From: Bacteroidales bacterium
GTDB taxonomy: Bacteria; Bacteroidota; Bacteroidia; Bacteroidales; Muribaculaceae
Length of the DNA: 64,000 nt
Assembly (NCBI GenBank): GCA_022009815.1
Contig: CP091725.1
Span: 310,001 to 374,000, forward strand
Direction: 5' to 3'
Shown here: piece by piece, positions 8,527-18,945 of the stretch
How the letters are laid out: each line of letters starts with the position of its first letter
Position numbering within the stretch: the stretch's first letter is position 1
The notes under the pieces: model-generated
Told to the model about the DNA's origin: nothing
What the model saw: only the letters and a program-made list of their open reading frames with translations
Databases searched by the model: none
Position numbers and translations under genes: made by a program

Positions 8527-10282
8527 TATTAAACTTAGGCTCTGCTATATTCAACGCAGAAACAGCATCAGGAGGCGGGACTCCTGCATGGGGTACTGAA
8601 ATGGGACAAGGTGATGGTTACCGATTTAATTTTGAAGATTATGAATCATTGATTACCGCTTTGGTTTATAACTCAATACCTAATCCAGGGACAAGAATTT
8701 ATTGCCCTTTAGGGAAAGGTGGCAACCAAGCAAGTGACTACGAATTTGTTGTTGCAAGCAAATTCAACAAAATTTTCGTAAATGGCAAACGGGTAAACAA
8801 TTGTTCGTTTGTTTTACTTGTTGTCAAGAAATTGGTCGGGCAAAATCATGTTGGCAGACGAACCCTTAAATATAATCCACGAATCACTCTTGATAGTCAA
8901 AACTATAATGACCATTGCTTTGAACTTATCGCAAACATTAGGCGTTTCTAATAGCGGTTCTTGGTTCATTAGTGAAATCTGCTCTAAAAATCAAGACGAA
9001 CTTCATTTTACCGCACATATTCTTGACGAACATAATCATTATACTTTTTCAGATTCAAAAGATAGAAGTTCTGTTCTCGCATCCAAAATAAAGGCATACG
9101 CAGAATCCAAAGACGTAAACACGCTCAAAAGATACGAAAAATACATAACATTTGACACTTTGACAAAAGCATATTTACCTGCCATGCGGACGAAGCCATT
9201 TTTGTTGTTGGCTGGAATATCGGGAACGGGAAAAAGCCGGATTGTGAAGCAGATGGCTTTTGAAAGTTGTCCGTATATCCCGGCATTGCGTAGCGACAAG
9301 ACCGCTCCGGGCAACTATGAGCTGATAGAGGTGAAACCCAACTGGCACGACAGCAGCGAACTGCTCGGCTACGAAAGCGAGATTGGCGGTCCGCACTATG
9401 TTGTGACTCCGTTTGTGCGCTTTCTTGTCAAGAGTATGCGCTATCCCGACGTGCCGTTTCGTGTGTATGGACGAGATGAACCTTGCGCCTGTGGAGCAGT
9501 ACTTTGCCGAATTTCTAAGCGTACTTGAGAGCCGCAAGCTCCTTTCCGACGGCACCATCACCAGCGAGCCTCTCATTAAAGCGAACATCTTCAGCAAATA
9601 TGCCGACCAGCTGCACCGCGATTTAGACATCACCGACACCGATACATACAAGGCGGTCTACGACCGATTGAAAAATGACGGTCTACGCCTGCCGAGCAAC
9701 CTGATAGTTGTAGGCACGGTGAATATGGACGAGACCACGCACCAGTTCTCACGCAAGGTGATTGACCGCGCAATGACAATCGAGATGAACATTGAAGACA
9801 CAGAAACGCCGTTTAAAAACTTCTTTGAGGGAGGCGACGCCCTGCACTATTACGACAATCCACAGCCAAAAGAACTGTTTCTGCCCAAGGTGGTGCAAGC
9901 CTCCGAAGCGTTGTCGATACTCAGGGCGGAGGATGCCTCCTACCTAAAAGAGAACGTCCCCGGGCTGCTCCATTCGCTCAACTCCGCGCTTAACGGCACA
10001 CCGTTTAAAATAGCATACCGCGTGCAGAACGAGCTGATACTCTATTTCTTCTCGCTCCGCGAAGAGAACCCCGACGAGGCAGCCGAGGCATTGCTGGCAC
10101 AGGCTATGGATGCCATACTGATGATGAAAGTGCTGCCACGCATCGAGGGCGACGAAGACCTGCTCGACAAGCCACTCAAAGCGCTTGCCCAGTTTACGGA
10201 AAACTATCCGCAGGCAAGCAGGAAAATCGCCGAGATGCAGGAGCGTCTGCCACAGGCACACTTCACCTGTTTCTGGCCGTAA
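8523..10282 (+). CDS. McrB/LlaJI.R1-like AAA+ restriction subunit (two frame breaks)
   Basis: Motor and DNA-recognition subunit. The first about 220 codons (AT-rich) form an uncharacterised N-terminal domain, presumably DNA-binding as in LlaJI.R1. The AAA+ domain starts at about 9190 with Walker A GISGTGKS. Walker B with the McrB-type signature is DEMNLAPVEQYF, and VGTVNMDETTHQFSRKVIDRA follows. Two breaks occur: near 8939 (ATTA; two extra T give IANILGVSNSGSWF) and near 9458 (GTTTC; two extra T give DVPFFVCMDEMNLAP). The early protein alone (to 8951) could instead be a separate small gene, but the continuity of the domain argues against that. Base composition jumps from about 30% to nearly 60% GC just before Walker A. 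Confidence 0.82.
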
Positions 10283-10295
10283 AAAAACAGAAGCC

Positions 10296-12571
10296 ATGGC
10301 AGTACTCTCTTTCCAAAGCGCCGACGGCAAAGTGGCAATAAAGGCAAGCACCGCCGCCGACACAGCAAACTGCTGGCGGAGGTTCAGCGCGCGCGTTGGT
10401 GAAAACGCGTCAAGATATTGCAGCTACCGCTCGTCGCTTGCCGGCCGACTTGCCATCGCCATTCCCTCTCAGAGCCACCGGCTTACCGACGCAGGGGAAG
10501 AGGCCGCCATGCAATGGGACAACCTGCCGCCCGTCTTCTACGAGACGGCGGTCTACAACGTGAACATCTACCTCAGCGACATCGAATCGGAGCCTCGCGT
10601 GGTGCATAAGCTCAAAGAAGTGAGCGACCTTTTCACAGCAATCAGCGTGGGCGACAACAAGTGGGTGCTCACCGCGCCACTGTCGTTTCTCAACGAACCC
10701 GGCATCTTTGAGCTCTCCTACCGATACAAGCCCGTGGGTATGGCAGAGCGCACCGACACGTTCGCGTTTCGCGTGGTTTCACCCAAACTCGACACGAAGG
10801 ACGACTATCTGCACATCCTCAACGACATAAACCGCGAATACAACGAAATCGTATTCCAGTATCTCACCAAGACCGTGCAAAGCCTCGACAAAGGCGGCCG
10901 CACAGACAACGACGTGATTTGGCTGTCGATTTTCCGACAAGTGATCGACAATTATATCAAAGCAGTCACCTATATCGTCACACGTCCGCATCTGCGGGAA
11001 ACGAAAGAGGTGCACTACAGCCATGCCGACCGCATAAAGCGCTGGACTCCGGCAATGGCTCAGAAATATGCGCAAAGCGAAAACCGCGGCACTCTCGGCC
11101 GCGACTATTTCCGCCACGAAACTACCATCAACACCTGCGACACCGCCGAGAACCGCTTCGTAAAATTCTCGCTTGAACGCATCAGCCGCCGACTCGCCAA
11201 GGTATTTGACCACATCCGCAGCCACGGCAATGAAATCACTGACTCGGAACTGAATACGCTCGACGAGTATGCTATAAAACTGCGCAAACTCTCCCAATCA
11301 CCGCTGCTGCGCCGGCTCAAAGCCGAACCTCTGCGCACCGAGAGTCTGGTGCTGCAGAAGCGCACCGGCTACTCGCAGGTGTACCGCTACTGGATTATGC
11401 TTCAGAAAGGCATCGAACTTTCAACGGCAGCACACAAATCGGAACCCGTCCAATATGGGAACTCTATGAACTGTGGTGCTTCCTGAAGATGCGCCAGATG
11501 GTGACAAAAATTCTGAGTCTGCACTTCGGCAACAATGATGAAATCGTTGAGAATCCGATGCCGATGATCGAGCCGTTCACCGACAACAGCCAAGAGCATA
11601 CCGTATACTACCGCAAAAACGAGGACGAGATCAGGCTGCACTATCAGCACACCTACAACCGCACCAGCGGCGACGTGCACACAGCCACCACCGACAACCG
11701 CCCCGACATAGTGCTCACCATACGCAAGCCCGACGGTTTCGAGCTCACCTACCTCTTCGACGCAAAGTATCGGGTGTGTGACGACAACGAATTCTCGAAA
11801 GAAGACAAAGATGAAATCAACGCACTCCGTGCCGCCGACTATCCACCGAGCGACGCCATCAACCAGATGCACCGCTACCGCGATGCCATCTATTATGGCA
11901 ACAAGGTGGAGAACGTACGCCTCCACTCGGCAAAAGAGATTATCGGAGGCTACATACTGTTTCCCGGCAGAGGCGACGATGAAGCCGTGCGCAACCGCTA
12001 CTTCTTCAAAAGCATCGAGACGGTCAACATCGGCGCGTTTCCGCTCCTGCCCGACCACAACGACCCCGACAATGAGGGCAGTCTGCTGTTTGAGCATCTG
12101 ACAAAGATTCTTGTCGGACAATCCGCCTATGAACAAATCCGTGACTCCATCCCGCAACACGGACTCTCATACGCCCGTCCCGACGACCTTGTTCTGGTTG
12201 GCTACTACGAAACTGCCATGCTGCCTACAATCCTTTCACGACGGCTGTACTACGTGCGCACAGGCAACGAGCGTGGCTCAATCAACCTCGTACCGGGATG
12301 CGAGAAAGCAAAATATCTGCTGCTACACAACGGACAGAACAGAATGCTGTTGCCGCTCGACGGCAATGGTCCGAGATATTTCAACGCGCAAACACTGCGC
12401 GAGATGGGATTCTCACCAACCGGGTTCCACTATCTCGGCTTCAGCTTGAAATCCGACACACCAATTACCACCATCGACATTGCCGACCTGCCCGGCGGCA
12501 GACAGCACACCACCCCCTACTTTGCCTCCATCAAAGAGCTGCAACGCCCCCACACTCCGACAAAAGAGTAA
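10296..12571 (+). CDS. McrC/LlaJI.R2-like restriction nuclease subunit, DUF2357 (one frame break)
   Basis: About 757 aa after repair. The N-terminal two thirds match the DUF2357 type of McrC partner (WDNLPPVFYETAVYNVNIYLSD..., ENRFVKFSLERI). The C-terminal part carries a PD-(D/E)XK nuclease core: NRPDIVLTI near 11700, then LFDAKYR near 11755 (D...D-x-K). The frame breaks near 11420 (CTTTC); one extra T gives GIELFNGSTQIGTRPIWELYELWCFLKMRQMV. It follows the McrB-like gene by 13 bp. By analogy with McrBC and LlaJI, the AAA+ ring would activate this subunit to cut DNA lacking the cognate methylation. Confidence 0.83.
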
Positions 12572-12605
12572 AAAATATATTGACTATATATTTAGAGACA
12601 AGACT

Positions 12606-12683
12606 GTGACAAAGAATATAGGAAAATCTGTCAGAACACGCCTGCTGAACCTTGCCAAAGAGGAGAAGATTCTTTTTTTGTAA
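12606..12683 (+). pseudogene. Remnant of an AbiEii toxin gene (N-terminal scrap)
   Basis: Twenty-five codons from a GTG (TKNIGKSVRTRLLNLAKEEK) resemble the conserved opening of AbiEii-type nucleotidyltransferase toxins (N-x-x-x-SVRxRLLNLxKxxx), then run into a stop. The rest of the gene is absent. It lies between the restriction operon and the next gene. Confidence 0.5.
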
Positions 12684-12731
12684 TTTCGCCGAAAGCATAC
12701 CTTTGGACGTCAAAAAAAAGGAACTACCGCT

Positions 12732-13667
12732 ATGAGGATATTTGCCACTGCCATCGCCATTGCCGCGATATGCATATCGGGTCTGCGCGCATCGGCAACC
12801 GATTGGAATGAATGCGTGCTCGCCGCCGTCGACTCGTTTCCCGAACGCGGCGGATACTATACCGGAGGCCGCCCGAACGCCGATTTCTCAAAAACGACAA
12901 TACAAGCGCTCAACGAGGCATTCCAGATGGACAGTGCCGACAACCGGCCGTCGTTCACGCCCGCCCTCGCCCAACCGTCGTTCTGCTCCAGCGCCACCTA
13001 TGCCGTGCTGATAAAAGCCCTACTGATGTGGGACACCGACAACAACATCTCGCGCGAGGCATGGGAAAACATGCGTCCGCTCGCCACGGAGGACGACGGA
13101 TTCGGATTCTGGGGACGCGCCAATGCCAACGGCCCAGGGCTGGGAGTGCTTGTGCACGAACTTGGCGCCGGCAACAGCATCGCCGCGTTTCGCGGAGCAT
13201 ATTCTGAACGCAACCGCGAGAGCGACAACGAACGCTACCTCTCCGACGAGGAATGGGCAGCCGACAGCGTTTGGGAAAAAGCGATGCCGGGCGACTTCAT
13301 GAAGCTGTTCTGGAACCGCAACCCGTCGGGAAGCGACAGCGGTGCGGTGATAGGATGCAACAACGTGGCAGGCGACGACCAGGAACGCGGCCACAGCGTA
13401 GTGTTTCTCGGATATGAGCCCAACGGCGACATCCGCTATTGGAGCAGCAACGGCCCCGGCAATGACAACCGCAACCTGGGATACAGCATCGGCAGCTGCC
13501 CACGGTCGCACGTGCAGCGCGTAGTTGTCACCCACATCACCCGTCCCGACCGTTTCGACAATGCCCGGCAGATGCCTCCCGACAGCGAAAACCGCTTTCT
13601 CAGCGACCTCAATGGCCGCCGCCACGCCACAACAGCCGAGATGCTCCGGCAGATAGGCGCGGAATAG
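12732..13667 (+). CDS. Secreted papain-like-fold protein of unknown specificity
   Basis: 311 aa with a signal peptide (residues about 1-22). A possible Cys-His-Asn catalytic set is visible: C85 in QPSFCSSATY at a helix start, H221 in RGHSVVFLGYE, and N240 in RYWSSNGPG. This is the layout of CHAP/NlpC-P60 and related cysteine hydrolases, which cut peptides or peptidoglycan cross-links. I cannot assign a named family. Codon usage matches the chromosome. The gene converges with the serine hydrolase downstream. Confidence 0.6.
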   Translation: MRIFATAIAIAAICISGLRASATDWNECVLAAVDSFPERGGYYTGGRPNADFSKTTIQALNEAFQMDSADNRPSFTPALAQPSFCSSATYAVLIKALLMWDTDNNISREAWENMRPLATEDDGFGFWGRANANGPGLGVLVHELGAGNSIAAFRGAYSERNRESDNERYLSDEEWAADSVWEKAMPGDFMKLFWNRNPSGSDSGAVIGCNNVAGDDQERGHSVVFLGYEPNGDIRYWSSNGPGNDNRNLGYSIGSCPRSHVQRVVVTHITRPDRFDNARQMPPDSENRFLSDLNGRRHATTAEMLRQIGAE

Positions 13668-13678
13668 GCCATCGACGC

Positions 13679-14863
13679 CTATTCCAGCACGCCTTCCTCC
13701 CGAAGGATGCGGTCAATCTGGCGCACAAGCGTCCAGCGGTCGAAGTCGTTGCGGTTGGCAAAAACAATCACTTTCACACCACACGACGGAAACGAGGCGG
13801 CATAGTTCTGAAAACCGCCGTTGTCGCCAGTGTGATAAATCTTCACAGGCTCCCCCGGAGTGCGGTCGATGAAGAATCCGTAGCCATACCACGTATTCGG
13901 GCGGTTCTGATAGTCGCTCCACGGGCTGCCGCTCACCTTCGTATGCGGAGCATAAGCCAGAGCCAAAGCCTCCTTGCTTATCACCTCGCCACGCTCCAAA
14001 GCCTGCATCCACTGCAGCATCTCATGTGTTGACGAATATATCCCGCCATCGGCTTTGGTGGCGAAGAACGTCTCCTCGCCATAGTCGCATTCCTTCCACG
14101 GCGATCCCTCAACCACAGTGCGTCCCAGATACACCTCCTTGCCGGCGAAATCCTGCTCACCGCCGCCAGTCCCAGTCTGATAGGCATGCGCCATACGCGG
14201 AATCCGCTTCTGCGGCTCGAAATAAGTGGTGTGGCGCAGACCGGCACGGTCAAAGACATAACGCTGCTGATAGTCGTCGAACGCCAGTCCCGACACCTTT
14301 TCAATCACGCATTCAAGCACTTGAAACGTAGGGTTGATGTATTCGTAAGCCTCCCCAGGCTCAAAGCGGAACTGCCGCAACGTATCCATATAAGCCACGC
14401 TCTCCTTATCGGTGGCATGGAGCATCCATTGGCGGTCGGTGCGCGGACGCGCGTCAATCACCCCCGACGAATGGCTCATCAGATGCGACAGCCGGATTTT
14501 ACGCCACTGACCACTTTCATAAGGCAAGAAATCAGCCACCGCATTGTCGACACGCAACAACCCGCGGTCGGCAAGCGAAAACACGCCAGCCACCGTAAAC
14601 TGCTTTGAAATCGACGCAATGTTAAACATCGTGTTGCCGTCAATCCGATCGCCCGTCACAATGTCGGCCACGCCATATCCACAGTCGACAATCACATCAT
14701 CGTTTTTCGCCACCACGACAGCCGCCCCCGGCTCGCCATCGTGGAAAAGGCAGCGCATCAGCGAGTCGACCCGCTCCGCCGCCGTCGTAAAAGCAGGACT
14801 GGCAGCCGAAGCCACAGAAGCCATAACCGCCAGTCCCATTGTCAGTATTTGTTTCTTCATCAC
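13679..14863 (-). CDS. Secreted serine hydrolase, class C beta-lactamase/DD-peptidase fold
   Basis: 394 aa with a signal peptide. Catalytic motifs: S84-I-S-K87 (SxxK), Y175-I-N177 (YxN) and HTGDNGG (KTG-type triad) near residue 350. Family members act as beta-lactamases, D-aminopeptidases or esterases; the sequence alone does not choose between them. It starts immediately after the stop of the prolyl oligopeptidase gene, so the two are probably co-transcribed. Confidence 0.87.
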   Translation of the reverse strand: MMKKQILTMGLAVMASVASAASPAFTTAAERVDSLMRCLFHDGEPGAAVVVAKNDDVIVDCGYGVADIVTGDRIDGNTMFNIASISKQFTVAGVFSLADRGLLRVDNAVADFLPYESGQWRKIRLSHLMSHSSGVIDARPRTDRQWMLHATDKESVAYMDTLRQFRFEPGEAYEYINPTFQVLECVIEKVSGLAFDDYQQRYVFDRAGLRHTTYFEPQKRIPRMAHAYQTGTGGGEQDFAGKEVYLGRTVVEGSPWKECDYGEETFFATKADGGIYSSTHEMLQWMQALERGEVISKEALALAYAPHTKVSGSPWSDYQNRPNTWYGYGFFIDRTPGEPVKIYHTGDNGGFQNYAASFPSCGVKVIVFANRNDFDRWTLVRQIDRILREEGVLE

Positions 14864-16992
14864 TTATTCCTCAACCACAGGTTTAAGTCCAAGAATATGC
14901 ATTGCAAACGCATAGACATCGGCATATTCAGCAATCACCTTCTCCGTAGGCATACCGCCACCGTGCCCCGCATTGCTCTCAATCCGTATCAGCTTGGGCT
15001 GGTCTCCCGTGTCGCTTGCCTGAAGCATAGCGGCATATTTAAACGAGTGAGCCGGCACCACACGGTCGTCGTGGTCGGCAGTAGTCACCATAATCGCCGG
15101 ATAGCGCGTCCCGTCGTTCTTGATGTTGTGCAACGGCGAGTAAGCCTTCAGATATTCAAACATCTCCTTGCTGTCGGCACTTGTGCCGTAGTCGTGCGCC
15201 CAGTTCCAACCGATTGTAAACTTGTGATAGCGCAACATGTCCATCACGCCCACCATTGGGAACGCCACACGATACAGGTCGGGACGCTGGTTGACACACG
15301 CACCGACAAGGAGTCCGCCGTTAGAGCCGCCCTCTGCCACGATGCGGTCCTTGCTCGTGTAGCCATTGTCGACACACCATTCGGCAGCGGCGATAAAATC
15401 GTCAAACACGTTCTGCTTCTGCATCTTCGTGCCAGCCACATGCCAATCCTCGCCATATTCGTTTCCGCCACGCAAGTTGACCTGTGCATAGACAAACCCG
15501 TTTTCAAGCATAAACATGCGGCGCGCCTTGTAAGACGGATACAGCGTGATGTTGAAGCCGCCGTAGCCGTAAATCCACAAAGGATTGCTGCCGTCGCGCT
15601 TCAGCCCCTTCTTGTAAGTGAGCGTCATCGGTACCTTCGTTCCGTCCTTGCTTGAGAAAAACACCTGTTCGGTCACATAGTCCTCCGGTTTGAAATTCAC
15701 CTTCGGCTGGCTGTAGACCGTCGAGACATTCTTGTCGATATCGTAGCTGTAGACCGTCGGCGGATAGACAAACGAAGAGAATGTGTAATAGACATCCTTG
15801 CTCTTTGCCGAGCCATTGAACGACACCGTTCCCACCGCCGGCAACGCCACCTCATGGAGCAACTTGCCGTCGAGGTTGTAGACATAAGCATGGTTTGACG
15901 CATCTTTGTCGTAGACAGCCACAAGCTTGCCGTTGACAATCTGCACGCTCGACAGCACATCGGAAGTTTCGGGAAGCACCGTTTCCAGTTTGCCGAGCCC
16001 GGATTTTTCACATCGGCAACCACCAGGCGACCCTTCGGCGCGCCAAGATTGGTCATCATGTATATCTTGTTTTTCACCACGCCCACAACGCCGCAACTGT
16101 AATCAAACTGGTCGTTGATGCAGGTAAATTCAGCATCCTGCTTCTTCAGGCTTTTCACATAAAGCCCCTGTCCGTTTCCAGCCGCCTCGACATAGAGAAA
16201 CAGCAAATCGGAATCCTCGTCGGGCTGAGCCATGAAGAAACGTTGCGGATAGCGCTCATCGCTGAACACGAGCTGGTCGTCGCTCTGTTCCGTGCCAAGT
16301 TTATGATAGTATACTTTCTGATTCTCGTTTGCGTTAGAATACTCCTTGCCGTCGGCAGGAGCATCGTATGCGCTATAGAAGAAACCGTCTTTATACCACG
16401 ACGTAATCGAGGCTTTCACCCATTTGATATGGTCGGGCAAGTCCTTACCCGTAGCAAGGTCGCGCACGAAGATCTCCTCCCAGTCAGAGCCGTTGCGCGA
16501 GACGGCATAAAGCATATACTTTCCGTCTTCCGAAAACTCGATGCCAAGCAGCGCCACCGTGCCCTCCGAAGAAAGCGTGTTGGGGTCGAGCAACACCCGT
16601 CCGCGCTCACCCGGCTTGTCAGCCACATAGAGCACCGACTGATTCTGCAATCCGCTGTTGTAGAAATAATAATACTTGCCTTTTTTCTTTGTCGGAGCGC
16701 CAATCTGCTCCATATCAAGCAAATTGCGCAGCTCGCCGGCAATCTGTTTGCGATAAGGCAACGCCTCGAGATACTTGTCGGTCAGTTCGCGCTGGGCAGC
16801 CACCCAGGCAGCCGTCTGCGCCGATGTGTCGTTTTCAAGCCACCGATATGGATCGGCCACCTTCGTGCCGAAATAATCATCGACCACATCCTGACGCTCA
16901 GCCACAGGATAAGTCAGTTGCGGAAGTTCGGCAGCAGCATTCACAGCCACAGCCACGCCTCCCAATATAAGTCCTATTTTATTCATATCCAT
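14864..16992 (-). CDS. Prolyl oligopeptidase, S9A family (one frame break)
   Basis: About 710 aa after repair. The N-terminal beta-propeller starts PQLTYPVAERQDVVDDYFGTKVADPYRWLE. The C-terminal alpha/beta hydrolase has the nucleophile elbow GGSNGGLL, with later DHDDRV (Asp) and NAGHGGG (His). A signal-like N-terminus suggests export. The frame breaks near 15983, where the minus-strand AAA run needs one more A (NWK-TVLPETSDVLSSVQ). I chose the start at 16992 because the upstream ATG at 17010 lies inside the terminator hairpin of the preceding gene. It cleaves short peptides after proline. Confidence 0.88.
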
Positions 16993-17002
16993 TATGTAAA
17001 TA

Positions 17003-17036
17003 AAAGTCATTGAGAGCGTATGCTCCCAATGACTTT
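17003..17036 (-). terminator. Terminator of the purF-like gene
   Basis: 15-bp stem with one wobble (AAAGTCATTGGGAGC / GCTCTCAATGACTTT read leftward) and a 4-nt loop, followed leftward by a T-rich run. It sits between purF and the prolyl oligopeptidase gene. Confidence 0.8.
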
Positions 17037-17062
17037 AACGCATCAATTCAAGATTTATTATA

Positions 17063-18937
17063 TCAACGCTTGTCGGCGTTACCCTCGTAATAGTTTACAA
17101 AAGCCTGGTCGACAAGGCGGTTTCCACCAGGAGTAGGATAGTCGCCAGAGAAATACCAGTCGCCCGGACACGACGTGATGGCTCGGTGCAGACCGTCGAT
17201 TGACTGATAGACAATCTCCACCTCGGCTCGAGTACCGGCAGGGGTGAGCATCTCCGCCATTTTTCGAGAAATCTCACGGTCGGTAAACGGCGCATAGATG
17301 CGTTTCACCGCATTCTCCATCTCATCCATAGGCAATTCCAGCTGTCGCAGACATTCGGCATAAGTCTCGTCGATTACACTCTGCATCCCCCTGTCTTTCA
17401 GCAGCTCAATTGCCGCTTTGAAAGCGATGAACTCGCCCATACGCGACATGTCGATGCCATAGCAGTCGGGATAGCGCACCTGCGGCGAAGACGACACCAC
17501 AACAATTTTTTTCGGGTTCAAACGGTCGAGCATACGAATAATTGACTGCTTCAACGTAGTGCCGCGCACAATGCTGTCGTCGATAACCACCAGATTGTCC
17601 GTTTCGCGCACCACACCGTAAGTCACATCATAGACGTGTGCCGCGAGGTCGTTGCGCGAAGCGCCCTCGGCAATAAACGTGCGCAGTTTAATATCCTTTA
17701 TCGCCACCTTCTCCTGACGCAGACGCTTGTTAAGAATTTCAGCCAACCGCCGGTCGTAGTCGGCAGCCGACGCATCGAGCGCCTTTATAGCATCAGCCTT
17801 CTGCTTTGCGAGGCGAGCCTCCAAGCCCTCCATCATGCCGTAGAACGCCACCTCGGCAGTGTTGGGAATAAACGAAAATACCGTATTGTCGAGGTCGTGT
17901 TCCACCGCCTCAAGCAGGTCGGGCACCACGTTTTCGCCCAATGCCTTGCGCTCTTTATAGATATCCTTGTCGCTACCGCGCGAGAAATAGATCCGTTCAA
18001 ACGAGCACCTCCGGTTCTCTCCCTCTCCGAGAATGTCGTCGACAGAAATACCGCCGTTCTTGCCCACAATCAAAGCCGAACCCGGCGTCAGTTCCTTCAC
18101 ATCGTCGACCCCAACATTCAGCACCGTCTGAATCACCGGACGCTCCGAAGCCACCACCACAATCTCATCGTCGTGATAATAGAAAGCCGGACGTATGCCC
18201 TTGCTGTCGCGCAAGGCAAACATATCGCCAGAACCCGTCATACCGCAAATCACGAAACCTCCGTCCCACAGACGCGCCTGGTCGCGAAGGATGTTGTCCA
18301 CATTGATATTGTCCTCAATCAGGCGCGCAAGCCCGTTTCCGTCGGCAGCCTTGTCGCGATATTCACGATACAATCTGTCGTGCTCCATGTCGAGCGCATG
18401 GCCGAGTTGCTCAAGGATTATAAACGTGTCGGAATATATGCGCGGATGCTGTCCCTGGCTCACCACCGTGTTGAAAATCTGGTCAACGTTGGTCATATTG
18501 AAGTTGCCGCACAACAGCAAGTTGCGCGAGCGCCAATTGTTGCGGCGCAAGAACGGATGCACATAGCTCATCCCCGACTTACCCGTCGTGCTGTAACGTA
18601 AATGCCCCATATATAGCTCACCTATATACGGGACATTCTCAATCGACTCCTCACAGTGCATAACCGCATCAATCTCACGGTTCACCTTGTCGAAAATCTC
18701 CTGGATTGCACCAGAACCAAGGGCACGCTCACGATTGATGTATTCACTTCCGGGCTCCACATTGAGTTTGACACAGCCCACACCCGCGGCCTCCTGACCG
18801 CGGTTGTGCTGCTTCTCCATCAACAGATAGAGCTTGTTGAGCCCGTAAGTGTATGCACCATATTTTTCGTAGTAGTGGCGAAGAGGCTTCAGAAGCCTTA
18901 CCATTGCCACACCACATTCATGCTTAATTTGTTCCAT
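17063..18937 (-). CDS. purF: Amidophosphoribosyltransferase-type enzyme (long PurF-like form)
   Basis: 624 aa, longer than classical PurF. It has an Ntn glutamine amidotransferase domain (EC8GVAMVRL, HNRGQEAAG, MGHLRYSTTGKSG) and a phosphoribosyltransferase domain with the PRPP loop VVIDDSIVRGTT. The nucleophile Cys is residue 8, so a seven-residue propeptide (MEQIKHE) must be removed. The family makes phosphoribosylamine from PRPP and glutamine, the first step of purine synthesis. The Bacteroidales long form is often annotated as a second PurF; its precise role is less certain. It is 8 bp downstream of the glutamine synthetase gene, a plausible nitrogen link. Confidence 0.85.
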   Translation of the reverse strand: MEQIKHECGVAMVRLLKPLRHYYEKYGAYTYGLNKLYLLMEKQHNRGQEAAGVGCVKLNVEPGSEYINRERALGSGAIQEIFDKVNREIDAVMHCEESIENVPYIGELYMGHLRYSTTGKSGMSYVHPFLRRNNWRSRNLLLCGNFNMTNVDQIFNTVVSQGQHPRIYSDTFIILEQLGHALDMEHDRLYREYRDKAADGNGLARLIEDNINVDNILRDQARLWDGGFVICGMTGSGDMFALRDSKGIRPAFYYHDDEIVVVASERPVIQTVLNVGVDDVKELTPGSALIVGKNGGISVDDILGEGENRRCSFERIYFSRGSDKDIYKERKALGENVVPDLLEAVEHDLDNTVFSFIPNTAEVAFYGMMEGLEARLAKQKADAIKALDASAADYDRRLAEILNKRLRQEKVAIKDIKLRTFIAEGASRNDLAAHVYDVTYGVVRETDNLVVIDDSIVRGTTLKQSIIRMLDRLNPKKIVVVSSSPQVRYPDCYGIDMSRMGEFIAFKAAIELLKDRGMQSVIDETYAECLRQLELPMDEMENAVKRIYAPFTDREISRKMAEMLTPAGTRAEVEIVYQSIDGLHRAITSCPGDWYFSGDYPTPGGNRLVDQAFVNYYEGNADKR

Positions 18938-18945
18938 TCAGACTT

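Noticed and set aside
8523..8951. Independent small gene encoding only the N-terminal part of the McrB-like protein
   Set aside because: The adjoining frame continues the same AT-rich coding region with no start signal, and two extra T bases near 8939 join them smoothly. I still regard this as the least certain of the repaired joins.
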